Part shown: positions 1 through 10,302 of the stretch, in pieces
Position numbering within the stretch: position 1 is the stretch's first letter
Layout: each line of letters opens with the position of its first letter
Made by a program: the position numbers and the translations under genes
Notes under the pieces: generated by a model
Databases searched by the model: none
What the model was told of the DNA's origin: nothing
The model's input: the letters and a program-made list of their open reading frames with translations, nothing else
Source: Nonomuraea cypriaca
Lineage (GTDB): Bacteria > Actinomycetota > Actinomycetes > Streptosporangiales > Streptosporangiaceae
DNA length: 44,500 bases
Direction of reading: 5' to 3'
NCBI RefSeq assembly: GCF_015645445.1
Contig: NZ_JADOGI010000074.1
Location: 1 to 44,500, forward strand

Positions 1-22
1 GGCCCCGCGCGTGCGCGGGGCC
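1..22. terminator. GC-rich inverted repeat at window edge
   Basis: A perfect inverted repeat has arms of ten bases (GGCCCCGCGC and GCGCGGGGCC) around a two-base centre. It has no T-tract, so it is at best a terminator-like hairpin for a gene outside the window. The next 150 bases contain a second small inverted repeat (36-42 with 54-60) and two copies of CGGCGGTTTCCT, but no gene that I can support. Confidence 0.4.
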
Positions 23-172
23 CCTTGGATGTGCACCCAGCGCGCCCCCGCGACGCTGGGCGACCACCTGGTTACTGCAGTATGTCCCACGGCCACCGCC
101 TCGGCGGTTTCCTTCCCCAGGGACTTTCTCCCGGCGGTTTCCTGCCATCCGCCCTAGGTAGACGTCTATTAC

Positions 173-931
173 TCAGGAAAAGTTCGAGACGACCCATTTG
201 CCAATTTTGCGCACCAGGTCAGGGCTCGCCGCCGCCTCCGCGTGACCGTATCCGGGCTCCACCCAGAGCTCCTTGGGCTCGCGGGCGCCGACGTACAACT
301 GGTGGGCGTGCTCCAGCGGGAAGAACGCGTCGGCGTCGCCGTGCACGATCAGCAGCGGGACCGGCGAGATGAGCGCCGCCGCCTCGTGCGGCGGCATCGG
401 GATCGGGTCCCACTGACCGCGGGTGATCCTGGTGCGCTTGGTCACCCTGGCGGCCCACCGCCCGAACGGCTGCTCGATCGCCCAGTGCACCTGGCGCATC
501 GGCCTGGTGCCCCGGTAGTACCAGCGGGCCGGGGCGCTCACCGCCGCCACCGCGTCCACGCCACCCCGCAGACCCGCATGACGTACGGCCACCGCCGCCC
601 CCATCGAGAAGCCCACGACCGCGACCTTGCGGTAACCGACCACGCGGGCGTGCCGGACGGCGGCCTCCACGTCCAGGATCTCCAGGTCCCCGACGGTCGA
701 CTCGCCGCCGGAGCGCCCGTGGCCGCGGAAGTCGAACGCGACCACGCCGCCGAAGCCGCTCAGCACGTGCACGATGCGGCGCGCGGCACGTTCGCGCCAG
801 GAGCCGGTGAAGCCGTGCGCCACGACGATCCCCACATCGGTGTGCATGGAGGAGGTGTGGGCGGCGTCGATGCGTACCCCGTCCTCGGTCCTGAGCATGA
901 CGGGAAAGTTGGGCGCGAAGGGCATGAACAT
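173..931 (-). CDS. alpha/beta hydrolase (serine esterase/lipase-like)
   Basis: This is a protein of 252 residues with an alpha/beta hydrolase fold. The nucleophile elbow is GFSMG, the acid is probably the Asp in VHGDADAFFP, and the His lies in GYGHAEAA near the C-terminus. An oxyanion-type HGFTGS motif sits near residue 40. I chose the ATG at 931 because the longer frame to 1027 adds an Arg-rich, non-conserved leader that overlaps the upstream gene, whereas 931 leaves a four-base gap after that gene's stop. No signal peptide is visible, so a cytoplasmic location is likely. It is the last gene of a minus-strand run containing two adenylate-enzyme-like fragments and a LuxR regulator, so an acyl or ester substrate is a reasonable guess. 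The exact substrate cannot be read from the sequence. Confidence 0.85.
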   Translation of the reverse strand: MFMPFAPNFPVMLRTEDGVRIDAAHTSSMHTDVGIVVAHGFTGSWRERAARRIVHVLSGFGGVVAFDFRGHGRSGGESTVGDLEILDVEAAVRHARVVGYRKVAVVGFSMGAAVAVRHAGLRGGVDAVAAVSAPARWYYRGTRPMRQVHWAIEQPFGRWAARVTKRTRITRGQWDPIPMPPHEAAALISPVPLLIVHGDADAFFPLEHAHQLYVGAREPKELWVEPGYGHAEAAASPDLVRKIGKWVVSNFS

Positions 932-935
932 CAGC

Positions 936-1385
936 TTATGGTCGCGGGAAGCCCCGCTCTCCGCGACGGAAGAACGCCTCTTCCACGGGTTTCGTCTTTT
1001 GCGGGGTTCGCGGGGGCCTCGCCCCATGCGTGGCGTTCAGGTCCGCGACGGTCATCACGACCCGTACGCGTGACTCCTCCGCCGCCTCGTGCGCCCGCGG
1101 GGCGTCGGAGATCATCACGCGGGCGCCGCTGGCTCTGATCCGGTCCCTGAGCGCGCACGGGTCGAGGTCCGCAGGCACCGGGCAGATGACGCCGCCGGCC
1201 GCCATCACCGCGCCGGTGGCCACCAGCAGGTCAGGCCCGACGGGCAGGCAGATGAGCACGGTGTCGCCCGCGCGTACTCCTCTGCGCCGCAACTGGACGG
1301 TCGCGACGGCGGACCTCTCGTCCAGTTGCGCCTCGGTGACCTTCAGGCCGGTGCCCAAGTCCACGATGACGATGCGCTCATCCAT
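936..1385 (-). CDS. truncated AMP-binding (acyl-CoA synthetase N-terminal-like) protein
   Basis: The protein has 149 residues and resembles only the first subdomain of adenylate-forming enzymes. Residues 10-100 hold the pattern LRRRGVRAGDTVLICLPVGP followed by an alternating Ala/Gly stretch (VMAAGGVICPVPADL) and RIRASGARVMISD, as in the start of acyl-CoA synthetases. The P-loop (SGTTGxPKG), the Tyr/Asp ATP-binding motifs and the C-terminal lid are all absent, so it cannot be a working ligase. The start is placed at the ATG at 1385 (MDERIVIVDLG); an upstream in-frame start exists at 1421. It lies 76 bp after the LuxR gene and four bases before the hydrolase gene. A second, longer fragment of the same kind lies on the other side of the regulator. 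It may bind a ligand or partner, or be decaying. Confidence 0.7.
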   Translation of the reverse strand: MDERIVIVDLGTGLKVTEAQLDERSAVATVQLRRRGVRAGDTVLICLPVGPDLLVATGAVMAAGGVICPVPADLDPCALRDRIRASGARVMISDAPRAHEAAEESRVRVVMTVADLNATHGARPPRTPQKTKPVEEAFFRRGERGFPRP

Positions 1386-1461
1386 GGGGCCCACGCTAGG
1401 GAGGGCCCCACATGCGTACATGGGGCGGAATATGCAGATCCCTATGCAGAAGCGGCAACCC

Positions 1462-3894
1462 TCAGGCGGGCCGGTTCGAGCGCTCGGCCGCCCACACGGC
1501 GATCTGCGCCCGCGACGTGTAGCCCAGCTTCTCCATGATGTTGGCGATGTGCCGCGCCACCGTCGCGGGGCTGATCACCAGCTCGCCGGCGATCGCCCGG
1601 TTGGACAACCCGCGGGTGAGCAGCCCGGCGATCTCCCGCTCGCGGGCGGTCAGCAGCGAGTGTCTGACGGGCTCGGCGGCGACGGGGGCCGCCGGCGGCA
1701 GCCGCTCGCCGTCCAGCACGTGGCGGGCGGCGTCGTCGGCGCTCATCGCCCGGCCACGCGACCACAGCGCGGCGGTGCGTCCGTCGCCCAGCTTGGTGCG
1801 GGCCCGGCCGAGCAGCTCCTCGATCCGGGTCGTGGCCGAATGCTGCCCGATCGACTCGCGCAACGTGGCCGCGGCCGCCGCCGCCAGCACCGCGCCCTCG
1901 AGGTCGCCTTCGCACTCGGCGAGCACCGACAGCCCCACCAGGGAGCGGGCCACCCCCTGGCGCTGCCCGGTCGCCCTGGCCAGCGCGAGGCTGGCGGCCA
2001 GCCGCTCCCTGGCGGTGCCGAACTCGCCCAGCATCGCCGCCGCCCGGCCGATCCTGGCCAGGCAGCGCGCCAGGTCGGAGTAGTTGCCCAGCTCCTCCAG
2101 CCATGGGACGGCCATTTCGTACTGGGCCTTGGCCGTCACCAGGTCGCCGCGCGCCTCGGCCACCGCGCCGAGCTGCGTCGCGGTCCTGGCCATGATCCAG
2201 CGGTGCCCGTGCTCGCGCGCCCGCGCCAGCGCCTCCTCGCCGTGCCGCTGCGCCTCCCGCAACCGGCCCCTGGTCAGGGCCACCGCCGACAACCCGGCCA
2301 GTCCGGCCGCCTGGTTCCAGGTGTCTCCGGTGCGGGTGGCGAGCGCCAGACCCTCCTCCGCGTGGTGCAGTGCCTCCTCGGCCCGGCCCATCCGCAGCAG
2401 CACCACGACGATGAGGCTGTGCATGACGCAACACGGGAACAGGTCGTCCGGCGCGAGCCCCGCCACGCTCTCCCTGGCCGTCTCCAGCGAACGGCCGAGC
2501 TCCTCCCTGGCCTCCAGCCCGTAGGCGAGGTATGCCTTGGCCAGCGCGATCATCTCCGGGGGCAGGTGGGACAGGTCCAGCAAGAACAGCCGCTCGGTCC
2601 AGGCCACGATCTCGGTCAGGTTTCCGCCGATCGGCAGCAGTCCCGTGCTGGTGGCGCAGATCCGCAGGCCGAGAGCCACGTTGCCGGACTCGGCGGCCCA
2701 GTCGAGCGCGACCCGCTGGTCGTCGAGCAGCCGCTTGCTCATGGTCAGCGCCTCGAGCCGGCGCGGCCACGGCACGCCGGGCTCGACCATCTCCGTGATG
2801 AAGTGCCGCTCCTGCAGCTCGCAGAGCACGCGCAGGTGCCGCTCCCGCAGCACCTCCCGCTCGCCTGCCTGGTCGAGCCGCTCGACCGCGTAGCGCTTGA
2901 TGGTCTCCAGCAGCCAGTAACGTGTCCGGCTCTCGTCGCACAGCACGAGGGACTTGTCGACCAGGCCGCCCAGCAGGTCGACGATCTCCGTGCCGGCGAT
3001 GGGCGGCTCGGCGCAGACCTGCTCGGCGAGGTCGAGGTAGAAGTCGCCGGCGAACACCGACAGCCGGCGCAGCAGCACCTGCTCCTTGGCCGACAGCAGG
3101 TCGTAGCTCCACTCGACGGCCGCGAGCAGCGTGCGCTGCCGGGCGGGCGCGGTGCGGCCGCCCGTGGTGAGCAGCGAGAAGCGGTCGTCCAAGCGGTCGG
3201 CGATCTGCCCGGGGCTGAGCAGGCTCGTGCGGGCCGCGGCCAGCTCCAGCGCCAGCGGCAGCCCGTCGAGCGCCCGGCACAGCCGGACGACGTCGGGCAG
3301 GCTGCCGGGGCCCAGCCTGGTGCCGGCGGCCACCGCCCGCTCCATGAAGAGTTGCACGGACTCGGCGTCGGCCACGTCCGCCTCCGCCTCCTCCGCCGTG
3401 CCTGGCAGGTCGAGCGGCGGCACCCGCCAGATCAGCTCACTGGGGATGCGCAGCGGCTCCCTGCTGGTGGCCAGGATGCTCAGCCGCGGGCAGGCCGCGA
3501 CCAGCGCGGCGCTCACCTCCGCGCACGTGTCGACCAGGTGCTCGCAGTTGTCGAACAACAGCAGGCAGCGCTGATCGCGCAGCCTGGCCGTCACGGTGTC
3601 CGGCAGCGGGCGGCCGGACTCCTCGCGTACGCCGAGCACCCGGGCGATCTCCTGGACGACCAGCTCGGAACGGCCGAGCCTGGCCAGCTCCACCAGCCAG
3701 ACCCCGTCGGGGTAGCCGGACACCAGCCCGGCGGCGACGCGCAGGGCCAGCCTGGTCTTGCCGATGCCGCCGACCCCGCACAGGGTGACCACGCGGGTCT
3801 CGCCGAACAACGCGCGCAGATCGTCGAGATCGCGCTCGCGACCCACGAAGCGGTTGGGCTCGGCCGGAAGGTTGTGCCGTGGGGGCTGTGGCAT
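1462..3894 (-). CDS. NB-ARC ATPase / LuxR-family transcriptional regulator
   Basis: This large regulator has 810 residues. The N-terminus reads NLPAEPNRFVGRE, typical of this family, then Walker A (GVGGIGKT, residues 40-47) and Walker B (CLLLFDNCEHL). A winged-helix/NACHT-associated region follows, then a long helical TPR-like middle (about 380-720). The C-terminal LuxR helix-turn-helix reads LTAREREIAGLLTRGLSN and then AIAGELVISPATVARHIANI. Known relatives use ATP-driven oligomerisation to switch on nearby promoters when a signal reaches the helical part. I chose the ATG at 3894, which has AGGGTG about eight bases upstream. The frame is open to 3957, but that start would overlap the upstream gene. 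It is probably co-transcribed with the two adenylate-like fragments and the hydrolase. The signal is unknown. Confidence 0.9.
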   Translation of the reverse strand: MPQPPRHNLPAEPNRFVGRERDLDDLRALFGETRVVTLCGVGGIGKTRLALRVAAGLVSGYPDGVWLVELARLGRSELVVQEIARVLGVREESGRPLPDTVTARLRDQRCLLLFDNCEHLVDTCAEVSAALVAACPRLSILATSREPLRIPSELIWRVPPLDLPGTAEEAEADVADAESVQLFMERAVAAGTRLGPGSLPDVVRLCRALDGLPLALELAAARTSLLSPGQIADRLDDRFSLLTTGGRTAPARQRTLLAAVEWSYDLLSAKEQVLLRRLSVFAGDFYLDLAEQVCAEPPIAGTEIVDLLGGLVDKSLVLCDESRTRYWLLETIKRYAVERLDQAGEREVLRERHLRVLCELQERHFITEMVEPGVPWPRRLEALTMSKRLLDDQRVALDWAAESGNVALGLRICATSTGLLPIGGNLTEIVAWTERLFLLDLSHLPPEMIALAKAYLAYGLEAREELGRSLETARESVAGLAPDDLFPCCVMHSLIVVVLLRMGRAEEALHHAEEGLALATRTGDTWNQAAGLAGLSAVALTRGRLREAQRHGEEALARAREHGHRWIMARTATQLGAVAEARGDLVTAKAQYEMAVPWLEELGNYSDLARCLARIGRAAAMLGEFGTARERLAASLALARATGQRQGVARSLVGLSVLAECEGDLEGAVLAAAAAATLRESIGQHSATTRIEELLGRARTKLGDGRTAALWSRGRAMSADDAARHVLDGERLPPAAPVAAEPVRHSLLTAREREIAGLLTRGLSNRAIAGELVISPATVARHIANIMEKLGYTSRAQIAVWAAERSNRPA

Positions 3895-3946
3895 GTGTTC
3901 ACCCTGCGTCGCGGAAGGATCACACTCTCCCACAGTGTCGCACTTT

Positions 3947-4690
3947 TCACAGACCAAGCGAGCTCACGACCGCCCTTTCGTCGACGACACGCAGGATCGG
4001 ATCACCGAGCAGCCGTCTGGCCAGGTCATATGGTGCGACGACCATGGTCGCCCGGCGTTCGGCCGCCAGCACGCGGCAGCCGATCAGGCTCGGCTCGTGG
4101 GCGATCACGACGTGGGCGCCGGACATCATGGCCAGATCGACCACCCGCAGGCCCCTGAACGCCTCGCTGACCGCGCTGATCACGACGTCGTCCTTGCCGA
4201 TCACCAGCCGCGCGGCCAGCTTGCGCAGGTCGCCGGCCAGCTCGATGTGGTCGAACAGGCGCTCGCCGTCGAGCGTGAGCGCGGGCCCGGCCAGCGGGCC
4301 GAACTCGATGCCGCGCTCGCTCATCAGCCCCGCGAACGGCATGGCCCCCCGCACCGGCTCGAAGGAGTAGACCTGTTCCACCTTCACCGCGGCGGCGTCG
4401 TAATGGCGCTGAGTGATCATCATGCGGGCGGCGCCGGAGTTGTTGAGCACCGCGACCCCGCCCGCCCAGGCCACCGAGTGGATCGCGACGGGCAGCGTCG
4501 CGCCGAGCGGGACGTCGACGAGCACGTGGTCGCCGAACCGCAGACCCTGGCGGCGCAGACCCGCCGCGGCCCGGGTGACCCGCCGCACGAACGCCGAGTA
4601 CGACAGCACCTCTCCGGTCCTGACGTCGCTCACCGCCGGCTGGTCGCCCTGCGTAGGTGCCGCGGCCATCACCAGCTCTGTCCAGGTCAT
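3947..4690 (-). CDS. degenerate adenylate-forming (AMP-binding-like) protein
   Basis: This protein of 247 residues looks like two separated pieces of an acyl-CoA synthetase joined together. Residues 20-95 match the N-terminal subdomain (GEVLSYSAFVRRVTRAAAGL, then LRFGDHVLVDVPLG). Residues 160-225 resemble the central part (a helix near RGLRVVDLAMMSGAHVVIAH, then RRATMVVAPYDLARRLL). The ATP-binding P-loop that should lie between them and the whole C-terminal domain are missing, so ligase activity is not expected. It is the first gene of the minus-strand cluster. A promoter with its -10 so close that the mRNA could be leaderless, and a perfect palindrome, lie just upstream. It is either a pseudo-enzyme acting as ligand sensor or partner of the LuxR regulator, or a remnant. 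Confidence 0.7.
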   Translation of the reverse strand: MTWTELVMAAAPTQGDQPAVSDVRTGEVLSYSAFVRRVTRAAAGLRRQGLRFGDHVLVDVPLGATLPVAIHSVAWAGGVAVLNNSGAARMMITQRHYDAAAVKVEQVYSFEPVRGAMPFAGLMSERGIEFGPLAGPALTLDGERLFDHIELAGDLRKLAARLVIGKDDVVISAVSEAFRGLRVVDLAMMSGAHVVIAHEPSLIGCRVLAAERRATMVVAPYDLARRLLGDPILRVVDERAVVSSLGL

Positions 4691-4696
4691 GCCGAC

Positions 4697-4725
4697 AATC
4701 TAGGGACCCGGGCCATGATTGCCAT
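4697..4725 (-). promoter_or_regulatory. candidate promoter of the LuxR cluster, possibly leaderless
   Basis: Read on the minus strand, ATGGCA (4720-4725) and TAGATT (4697-4702) are separated by 17 bases. A start of transcription about seven bases after TAGATT would coincide with the ATG at 4690, giving a leaderless mRNA, which is common in actinobacteria. No Shine-Dalgarno sequence precedes that ATG, which fits. The -35 match is only moderate. Confidence 0.45.
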
Positions 4726-4727
4726 GC

Positions 4728-4739
4728 GCACAATTGTGC
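4728..4739. promoter_or_regulatory. palindromic operator candidate GCACAATTGTGC
   Basis: A perfect 12-bp palindrome lies just upstream of the proposed -35 of the LuxR cluster. If transcription starts at the ATG at 4690, the centre of the palindrome is about 43 bases upstream. Many LuxR-type activators bind near -42, so it is a natural candidate site for the cluster's own regulator. The binding itself is inferred. Confidence 0.45.
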
Positions 4740-4913
4740 AACCGGCTATGTAGGAGAGCGCCGAGGCAGGCGATCCCGCCCGGTAACGCCGGGGACGCCC
4801 GCGCGTACGCTCCCCGTCACCTCGGCCCGCACCTGCCATCTTGGGGGATCAACTAGACTTAAGAGGTCGCGACTTCGCGCGGCCGCCCCCACGACACAGA
4901 GCGAGACGTCATC

Positions 4914-6764
<1,851 letters not shown>

Positions 6765-6771
6765 ACCCCTC

Positions 6772-6791
6772 CGCGGGGGCCAGCCCCCGCG
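6772..6791. terminator. hairpin after typA
   Basis: CGCGGGGGC and GCCCCCGCG form a nine-base-pair inverted repeat around CA, seven bases after the typA stop codon. A run of C follows instead of U, so this would be a weak or actinobacterial-type terminator. The rest of the interval to 7055 holds another imperfect inverted repeat (GCCCCGC...GCGGGC), an AT-richer stretch and no gene that I can support. Confidence 0.5.
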
Positions 6792-7054
6792 ACCCCCCCA
6801 AACCCAAACCCCAAACCCAGGGAAGAGACGCCCCGCAGGGAAGCGGGCTTCACTGGCATTTGCCAGCAAAATATGGTTTACGGGTAAGTATGGGCAGCAA
6901 GTAATCGTCTTCGGCCACCTAGGACAAATTCTCTGCAGGGTGTCGCGCCGTTAAGAAACTTTGTCAAGGCAGGCAGCTGTAATCACACCGTGACCCCACG
7001 AGATAGAACATTCGGGCAACCGCGTGAATCATCCACATTGTGGGAAAGCTCCGG

Positions 7055-9568
7055 ATGGCAATCGCGTTCGGGCTGGCGCTGGTGTCGTTGGGGGCGATCG
7101 TTTGGTGCACCGTCGCGGCCAGACCTGTAGCGGGGCCCGCGCGGCCTGAGAGCAGCGCGGCCCCCAACCCGTGGGTGGCGGCCGCCGCCCGCGCCGACCC
7201 CCTCGCCGCGTGGGCCCGCAGGGCCACCACCGAGGTGCTGGTCACCAGCGCCGGCTCCGGCGACCTCGAACCCGTGCCTGAAGGGCGGATCGACCCCCGT
7301 CAGCGCCAGGTCAAGGTGACGGTCGTACACCGGCTCCGGATGGACACCGACGACACCCTCGTCGAGTCGCTGCGCCGGGGCAGCGGGTTCCCCGGCACCC
7401 TCCGGCAGGTCACGGACGCCGTGTTCGGGGCGGTCAGGGTGGGCGGCCCCGGCCTCGCGCCCACGACGCGCCTGGCGCCCGTGCTCACGTCGGACTCCTC
7501 GACGACCACGGCCAAGTTCACGGTGACGTTGCTGCGGCAGCTCGAGATGGAGTCGCTGCTGACGCTCGACTTCGCCAGGCCCAACGCGTTCCCGCTGATC
7601 GTCACCTCGCGGTCGATCGCGGTGCGGCCAGGCGAGTGGACGGTGCTGCGGATCGAGGGGATCACGCCGGACCGGGAGGAGGAGGACCGGCTGGAGTTCG
7701 GCGTCGGGGCGTACCCGGTGAGCATGGCGCTGGCGCCGGACTCGTTCGGGTTCCCCGACGTGGTGGTGGCCGACGACTTCTCGTGGGCCACCGCGCTCGG
7801 CGTGCTCACGGCGGTGGGGCTGGTCGTGTTCCTGCTGCGCTCACTCGGCCAGGGGTGGTGGCAGCGGCTGCCCAACAGGGAGCTCGTCGTCGGGCTGGCG
7901 CTGGCCGCGCCGGCGCTGCTGATCCCGCTGTTCGCGAAGGACTGGTCGCCGGTCGCGTACGTGATCCTCTTCGTCGCCGTGCCGTTGCTCGCGCTGCGGC
8001 ACGCGGGGCGGATGCTGCCCACCAGCCCGCCGTGGGACACCCGTGACCTGCTGGTCGTGACCGGGCTCGGGGTGCTGGTCGGGCTCGGCATGCTGAGCTG
8101 GTCGTGGCTGCACGGGCAACTCCCCGGCCAGGCCCTGGTGGCAGGCGGAGTGGTGGCCGCCGTCGCGGCGGCCGGGTCCGCGGTCGCGTTCAGCGTGGAC
8201 CTCGGGGTCAGGCCCGTGATCGTACGGCTCGCCGCGCTGTCCGCCGAGGCCGCTGTCGGGCTGCTGGCGCTGGCGCTGTGGCTGCGGGCGCTGCTGGACG
8301 GGGTGTACCCGCCGGACAGCATCCGCCTGGTCCTCGCGCTCGGCTGGGCCATGATCCCGGTCGCCGCCGTGGCCGTGGCGACCAAGCAGTGGCGGCGCGG
8401 CGCGGTCGCGGTAGCCGTACTCGCGAGCCTGCTGGTGCAGGGGTGGCCGACGGAGTGGCTGGACGCCGGGTCGTGGAGCCTGGACGTGCCGCAGCCGGAC
8501 GTGCCCACGATCGGCAGCCTGGTCCTGGACCCGATCGTCCGCGGGGTGCTCGGCCTGCTCCTGCTCGGATTCGTGATGCTGGTGCTGCGGCTCCGGCGGC
8601 TCGGCGGCGGGCCGGCGGCGATCGACAACCCGGTGGCCGAGTCCACGATGATCGCCGTGCTGATGGTCCTCTACATCACGCCGGGCGGCAGCACGACGCT
8701 GGCCGACATCGACGTACCGCTGCCGCTGCTGGCCATCACGTCCCTCGTGGCCTGGGCGACCGCCCGCTGGCTGCTCACCGGCCCCCGCCTGGTGCTGACG
8801 GAGCCCGCCACGCAGGAGGAGCACCGGTTGCTGATCAGGGCCGCCCTGCACACTCGCCTGCTGCACGTCTCCGAACAGGAGCTCTACCGCATCGGGCGCG
8901 GCAGGCTCGGCGCGGGCGAGCTGTCGATGGCCGACTTCGACCGGCATCGGCACGCCCTGGAGACCGCGCTGCGCGAGCACGGGCGGCATCCGGAGACCGC
9001 GTTCGCCACGGCCGCGGGGTGCCCGCCGTGGCTCAACGGCGTCCACGCCTTCACCGTCAGCCTGCTGCTGAGCCTGCCGTTCGCCATCGTGTACGGCCTC
9101 CCGGAAGGCGTCGACCTGACCAGCTTCGTCTTCGACAGCCGCTACCTGGTCACGCTCCCCGCCTTCGGGTTCCTGTTCGGCTACTTCTATCCCCGTATCC
9201 GCGGCACCCAGCCGATGACCAAGGCCCTGCACCTGACGGCCGCGGCTCTGCTGACCGAGTTGTCCGGCTACCTCTCCACGCTCGTCGAGCCGGACATCGG
9301 GGCCGTGGACAAGGCACAGGTGGTGGGGATCGTGGTGGGCCAGGTGATGATGGTCTGCATCGGGCTCGGGTTGTTCTGGGAGTGGCGGATCATGCACCTG
9401 GCGGGCGAGCCGTGGGCGCGGGTACGCAACCTCCGCAGCATCCGCAGCCTGGCCGCCCCGACGCTCGCCCTCGTCCTGGCGGCGGGCACGACGGCGGCGA
9501 CCTCGGCGGCCGGCCAGACGGTCGACCGCATACTCAAGGGCGACCAGGTGACCAGCGCCCCGAGGTGA
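7055..9568 (+). CDS. large multi-pass membrane protein of unknown function
   Basis: I do not recognise a characterised family for this protein of 837 residues. An N-terminal hydrophobic segment (residues 1-22) is followed by a soluble, probably extracytoplasmic part (about 30-235). Then comes a block of about ten hydrophobic helices (about 245-580). A charged, probably cytoplasmic domain lies at about 590-665 (EEHRLLIRAALHTRLLHVSE and onward to HPETAFATAAG). The last part has four or five further helices. I chose the ATG at 7055, preceded by GGGAAAG at 7042-7048; a GTG at 7040 would place the start on top of that ribosome binding site. The gene stands alone between typA and the convergent DUF2461 gene. 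No catalytic motif is evident. It could be a sensor or a transporter-like protein. Confidence 0.8.
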   Translation: MAIAFGLALVSLGAIVWCTVAARPVAGPARPESSAAPNPWVAAAARADPLAAWARRATTEVLVTSAGSGDLEPVPEGRIDPRQRQVKVTVVHRLRMDTDDTLVESLRRGSGFPGTLRQVTDAVFGAVRVGGPGLAPTTRLAPVLTSDSSTTTAKFTVTLLRQLEMESLLTLDFARPNAFPLIVTSRSIAVRPGEWTVLRIEGITPDREEEDRLEFGVGAYPVSMALAPDSFGFPDVVVADDFSWATALGVLTAVGLVVFLLRSLGQGWWQRLPNRELVVGLALAAPALLIPLFAKDWSPVAYVILFVAVPLLALRHAGRMLPTSPPWDTRDLLVVTGLGVLVGLGMLSWSWLHGQLPGQALVAGGVVAAVAAAGSAVAFSVDLGVRPVIVRLAALSAEAAVGLLALALWLRALLDGVYPPDSIRLVLALGWAMIPVAAVAVATKQWRRGAVAVAVLASLLVQGWPTEWLDAGSWSLDVPQPDVPTIGSLVLDPIVRGVLGLLLLGFVMLVLRLRRLGGGPAAIDNPVAESTMIAVLMVLYITPGGSTTLADIDVPLPLLAITSLVAWATARWLLTGPRLVLTEPATQEEHRLLIRAALHTRLLHVSEQELYRIGRGRLGAGELSMADFDRHRHALETALREHGRHPETAFATAAGCPPWLNGVHAFTVSLLLSLPFAIVYGLPEGVDLTSFVFDSRYLVTLPAFGFLFGYFYPRIRGTQPMTKALHLTAAALLTELSGYLSTLVEPDIGAVDKAQVVGIVVGQVMMVCIGLGLFWEWRIMHLAGEPWARVRNLRSIRSLAAPTLALVLAAGTTAATSAAGQTVDRILKGDQVTSAPR

Positions 9569-9580
9569 GCCACCTCGGGG
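9558..9580. terminator. hairpin between convergent genes
   Basis: CCCCGAGGTG and CACCTCGGGG form a ten-base-pair stem around AGC. The hairpin overlaps the stop codon of the membrane-protein gene and lies between it and the convergent DUF2461 gene, so it could end transcription from both sides. There is no T-tract. Confidence 0.55.
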
Positions 9581-9620
9581 CCAACCGCCCCCGCGCGGTG
9601 AGCCGGTTCGGGGGTGAGTG

Positions 9621-10271
9621 TCAGCGGCGGGGGAGTTCGCTGCCACGCACGTGCGTACGGAGCCACTCGACCAGGGGGCCGTAGTCGCGCCACGCCCGCT
9701 CCACGCGCCCCCTGATCTCCGGCGTGTGCACCCAGGGCTCGGGCTCGAAGTGCAGGCCCGCGTGGAGCGACCGGTGCCGCAGCAGCTCGATCCGCGGGTG
9801 GTCCTCGTCGAACCCCCGTGGCCTGGTCTTGAGCCGCGCCCCCAGCAGCGAGTGGCCCTCGGCCGTCAGCGTGTCCGTGATGACCGTCAGCGGCTTGCCC
9901 GTGAGGTCCTCGTCCACGGCGGCCCGGTAGCGCGCGACCTGGTCGGACGCCTGCGTGTAGCAGCCCCCGGCGACGAACACCCCGGTCGCGCTGACCTCGA
10001 CGTACAGCCCGATCCCCGGCGTCACGTCCACGAAGGCGCCCTGGTGCGTCTTGTACGGCGACTTGTCCTTGGCGAACCGGACGTCACGGTAGGGCCGGAA
10101 CAGCTGCGCCTCACCGAACTCGGCGCCCAGCTCGTCGGTGAGCGCCAGCATCGGCGCCCGCACGGCGTCCTCGTAGAGCTGCTTGTGCCGGGTGAAGTAC
10201 GTCTTGGAGTTGTCCGCCTCAAGGCCCTCGTAGAAGAGGAACGCCTCGTCGGGGAAGCCGGTGAAACCCAT
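9621..10271 (-). CDS. DUF2461 domain protein
   Basis: This protein of 216 residues covers the full DUF2461/TIGR02453 family length. The N-terminal GFTGFPDEAFLFYEGLEADN, followed by KTYFTRHK, is typical, as are FRPYRDVRFAKDKSPYKTHQ and the central GLYVEVSATGVFVAGGCYT. The function of this widespread family is not established. No signal peptide or membrane segment is present. It lies 31 bp downstream of the deacetylase gene in the same direction, so co-transcription is possible. Confidence 0.9.
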   Translation of the reverse strand: MGFTGFPDEAFLFYEGLEADNSKTYFTRHKQLYEDAVRAPMLALTDELGAEFGEAQLFRPYRDVRFAKDKSPYKTHQGAFVDVTPGIGLYVEVSATGVFVAGGCYTQASDQVARYRAAVDEDLTGKPLTVITDTLTAEGHSLLGARLKTRPRGFDEDHPRIELLRHRSLHAGLHFEPEPWVHTPEIRGRVERAWRDYGPLVEWLRTHVRGSELPRR

Positions 10272-10302
10272 GTCGCAAGGGTGCCACGCCCCGGGCGCCC
10301 CT

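Noticed and set aside
1..172. A small plus-strand frame of 115 codons at the window start
   Set aside because: It extends into the hydrolase gene on the other strand, is Arg/Pro-rich and has no ribosome binding site.
1030..4158. A long open frame on the plus strand opposite the LuxR regulator
   Set aside because: It is the antisense shadow of a GC-rich gene: its composition (Arg, Gln, Gly, Pro-rich) is that of a mirror frame, it has no recognisable domain, and the minus-strand frame has clear motifs.
6840..7040. A possible riboswitch before the large membrane protein
   Set aside because: There are some short inverted repeats (such as TGGCATTTGCCA) but I could not match a known riboswitch core, and the downstream function is unknown.
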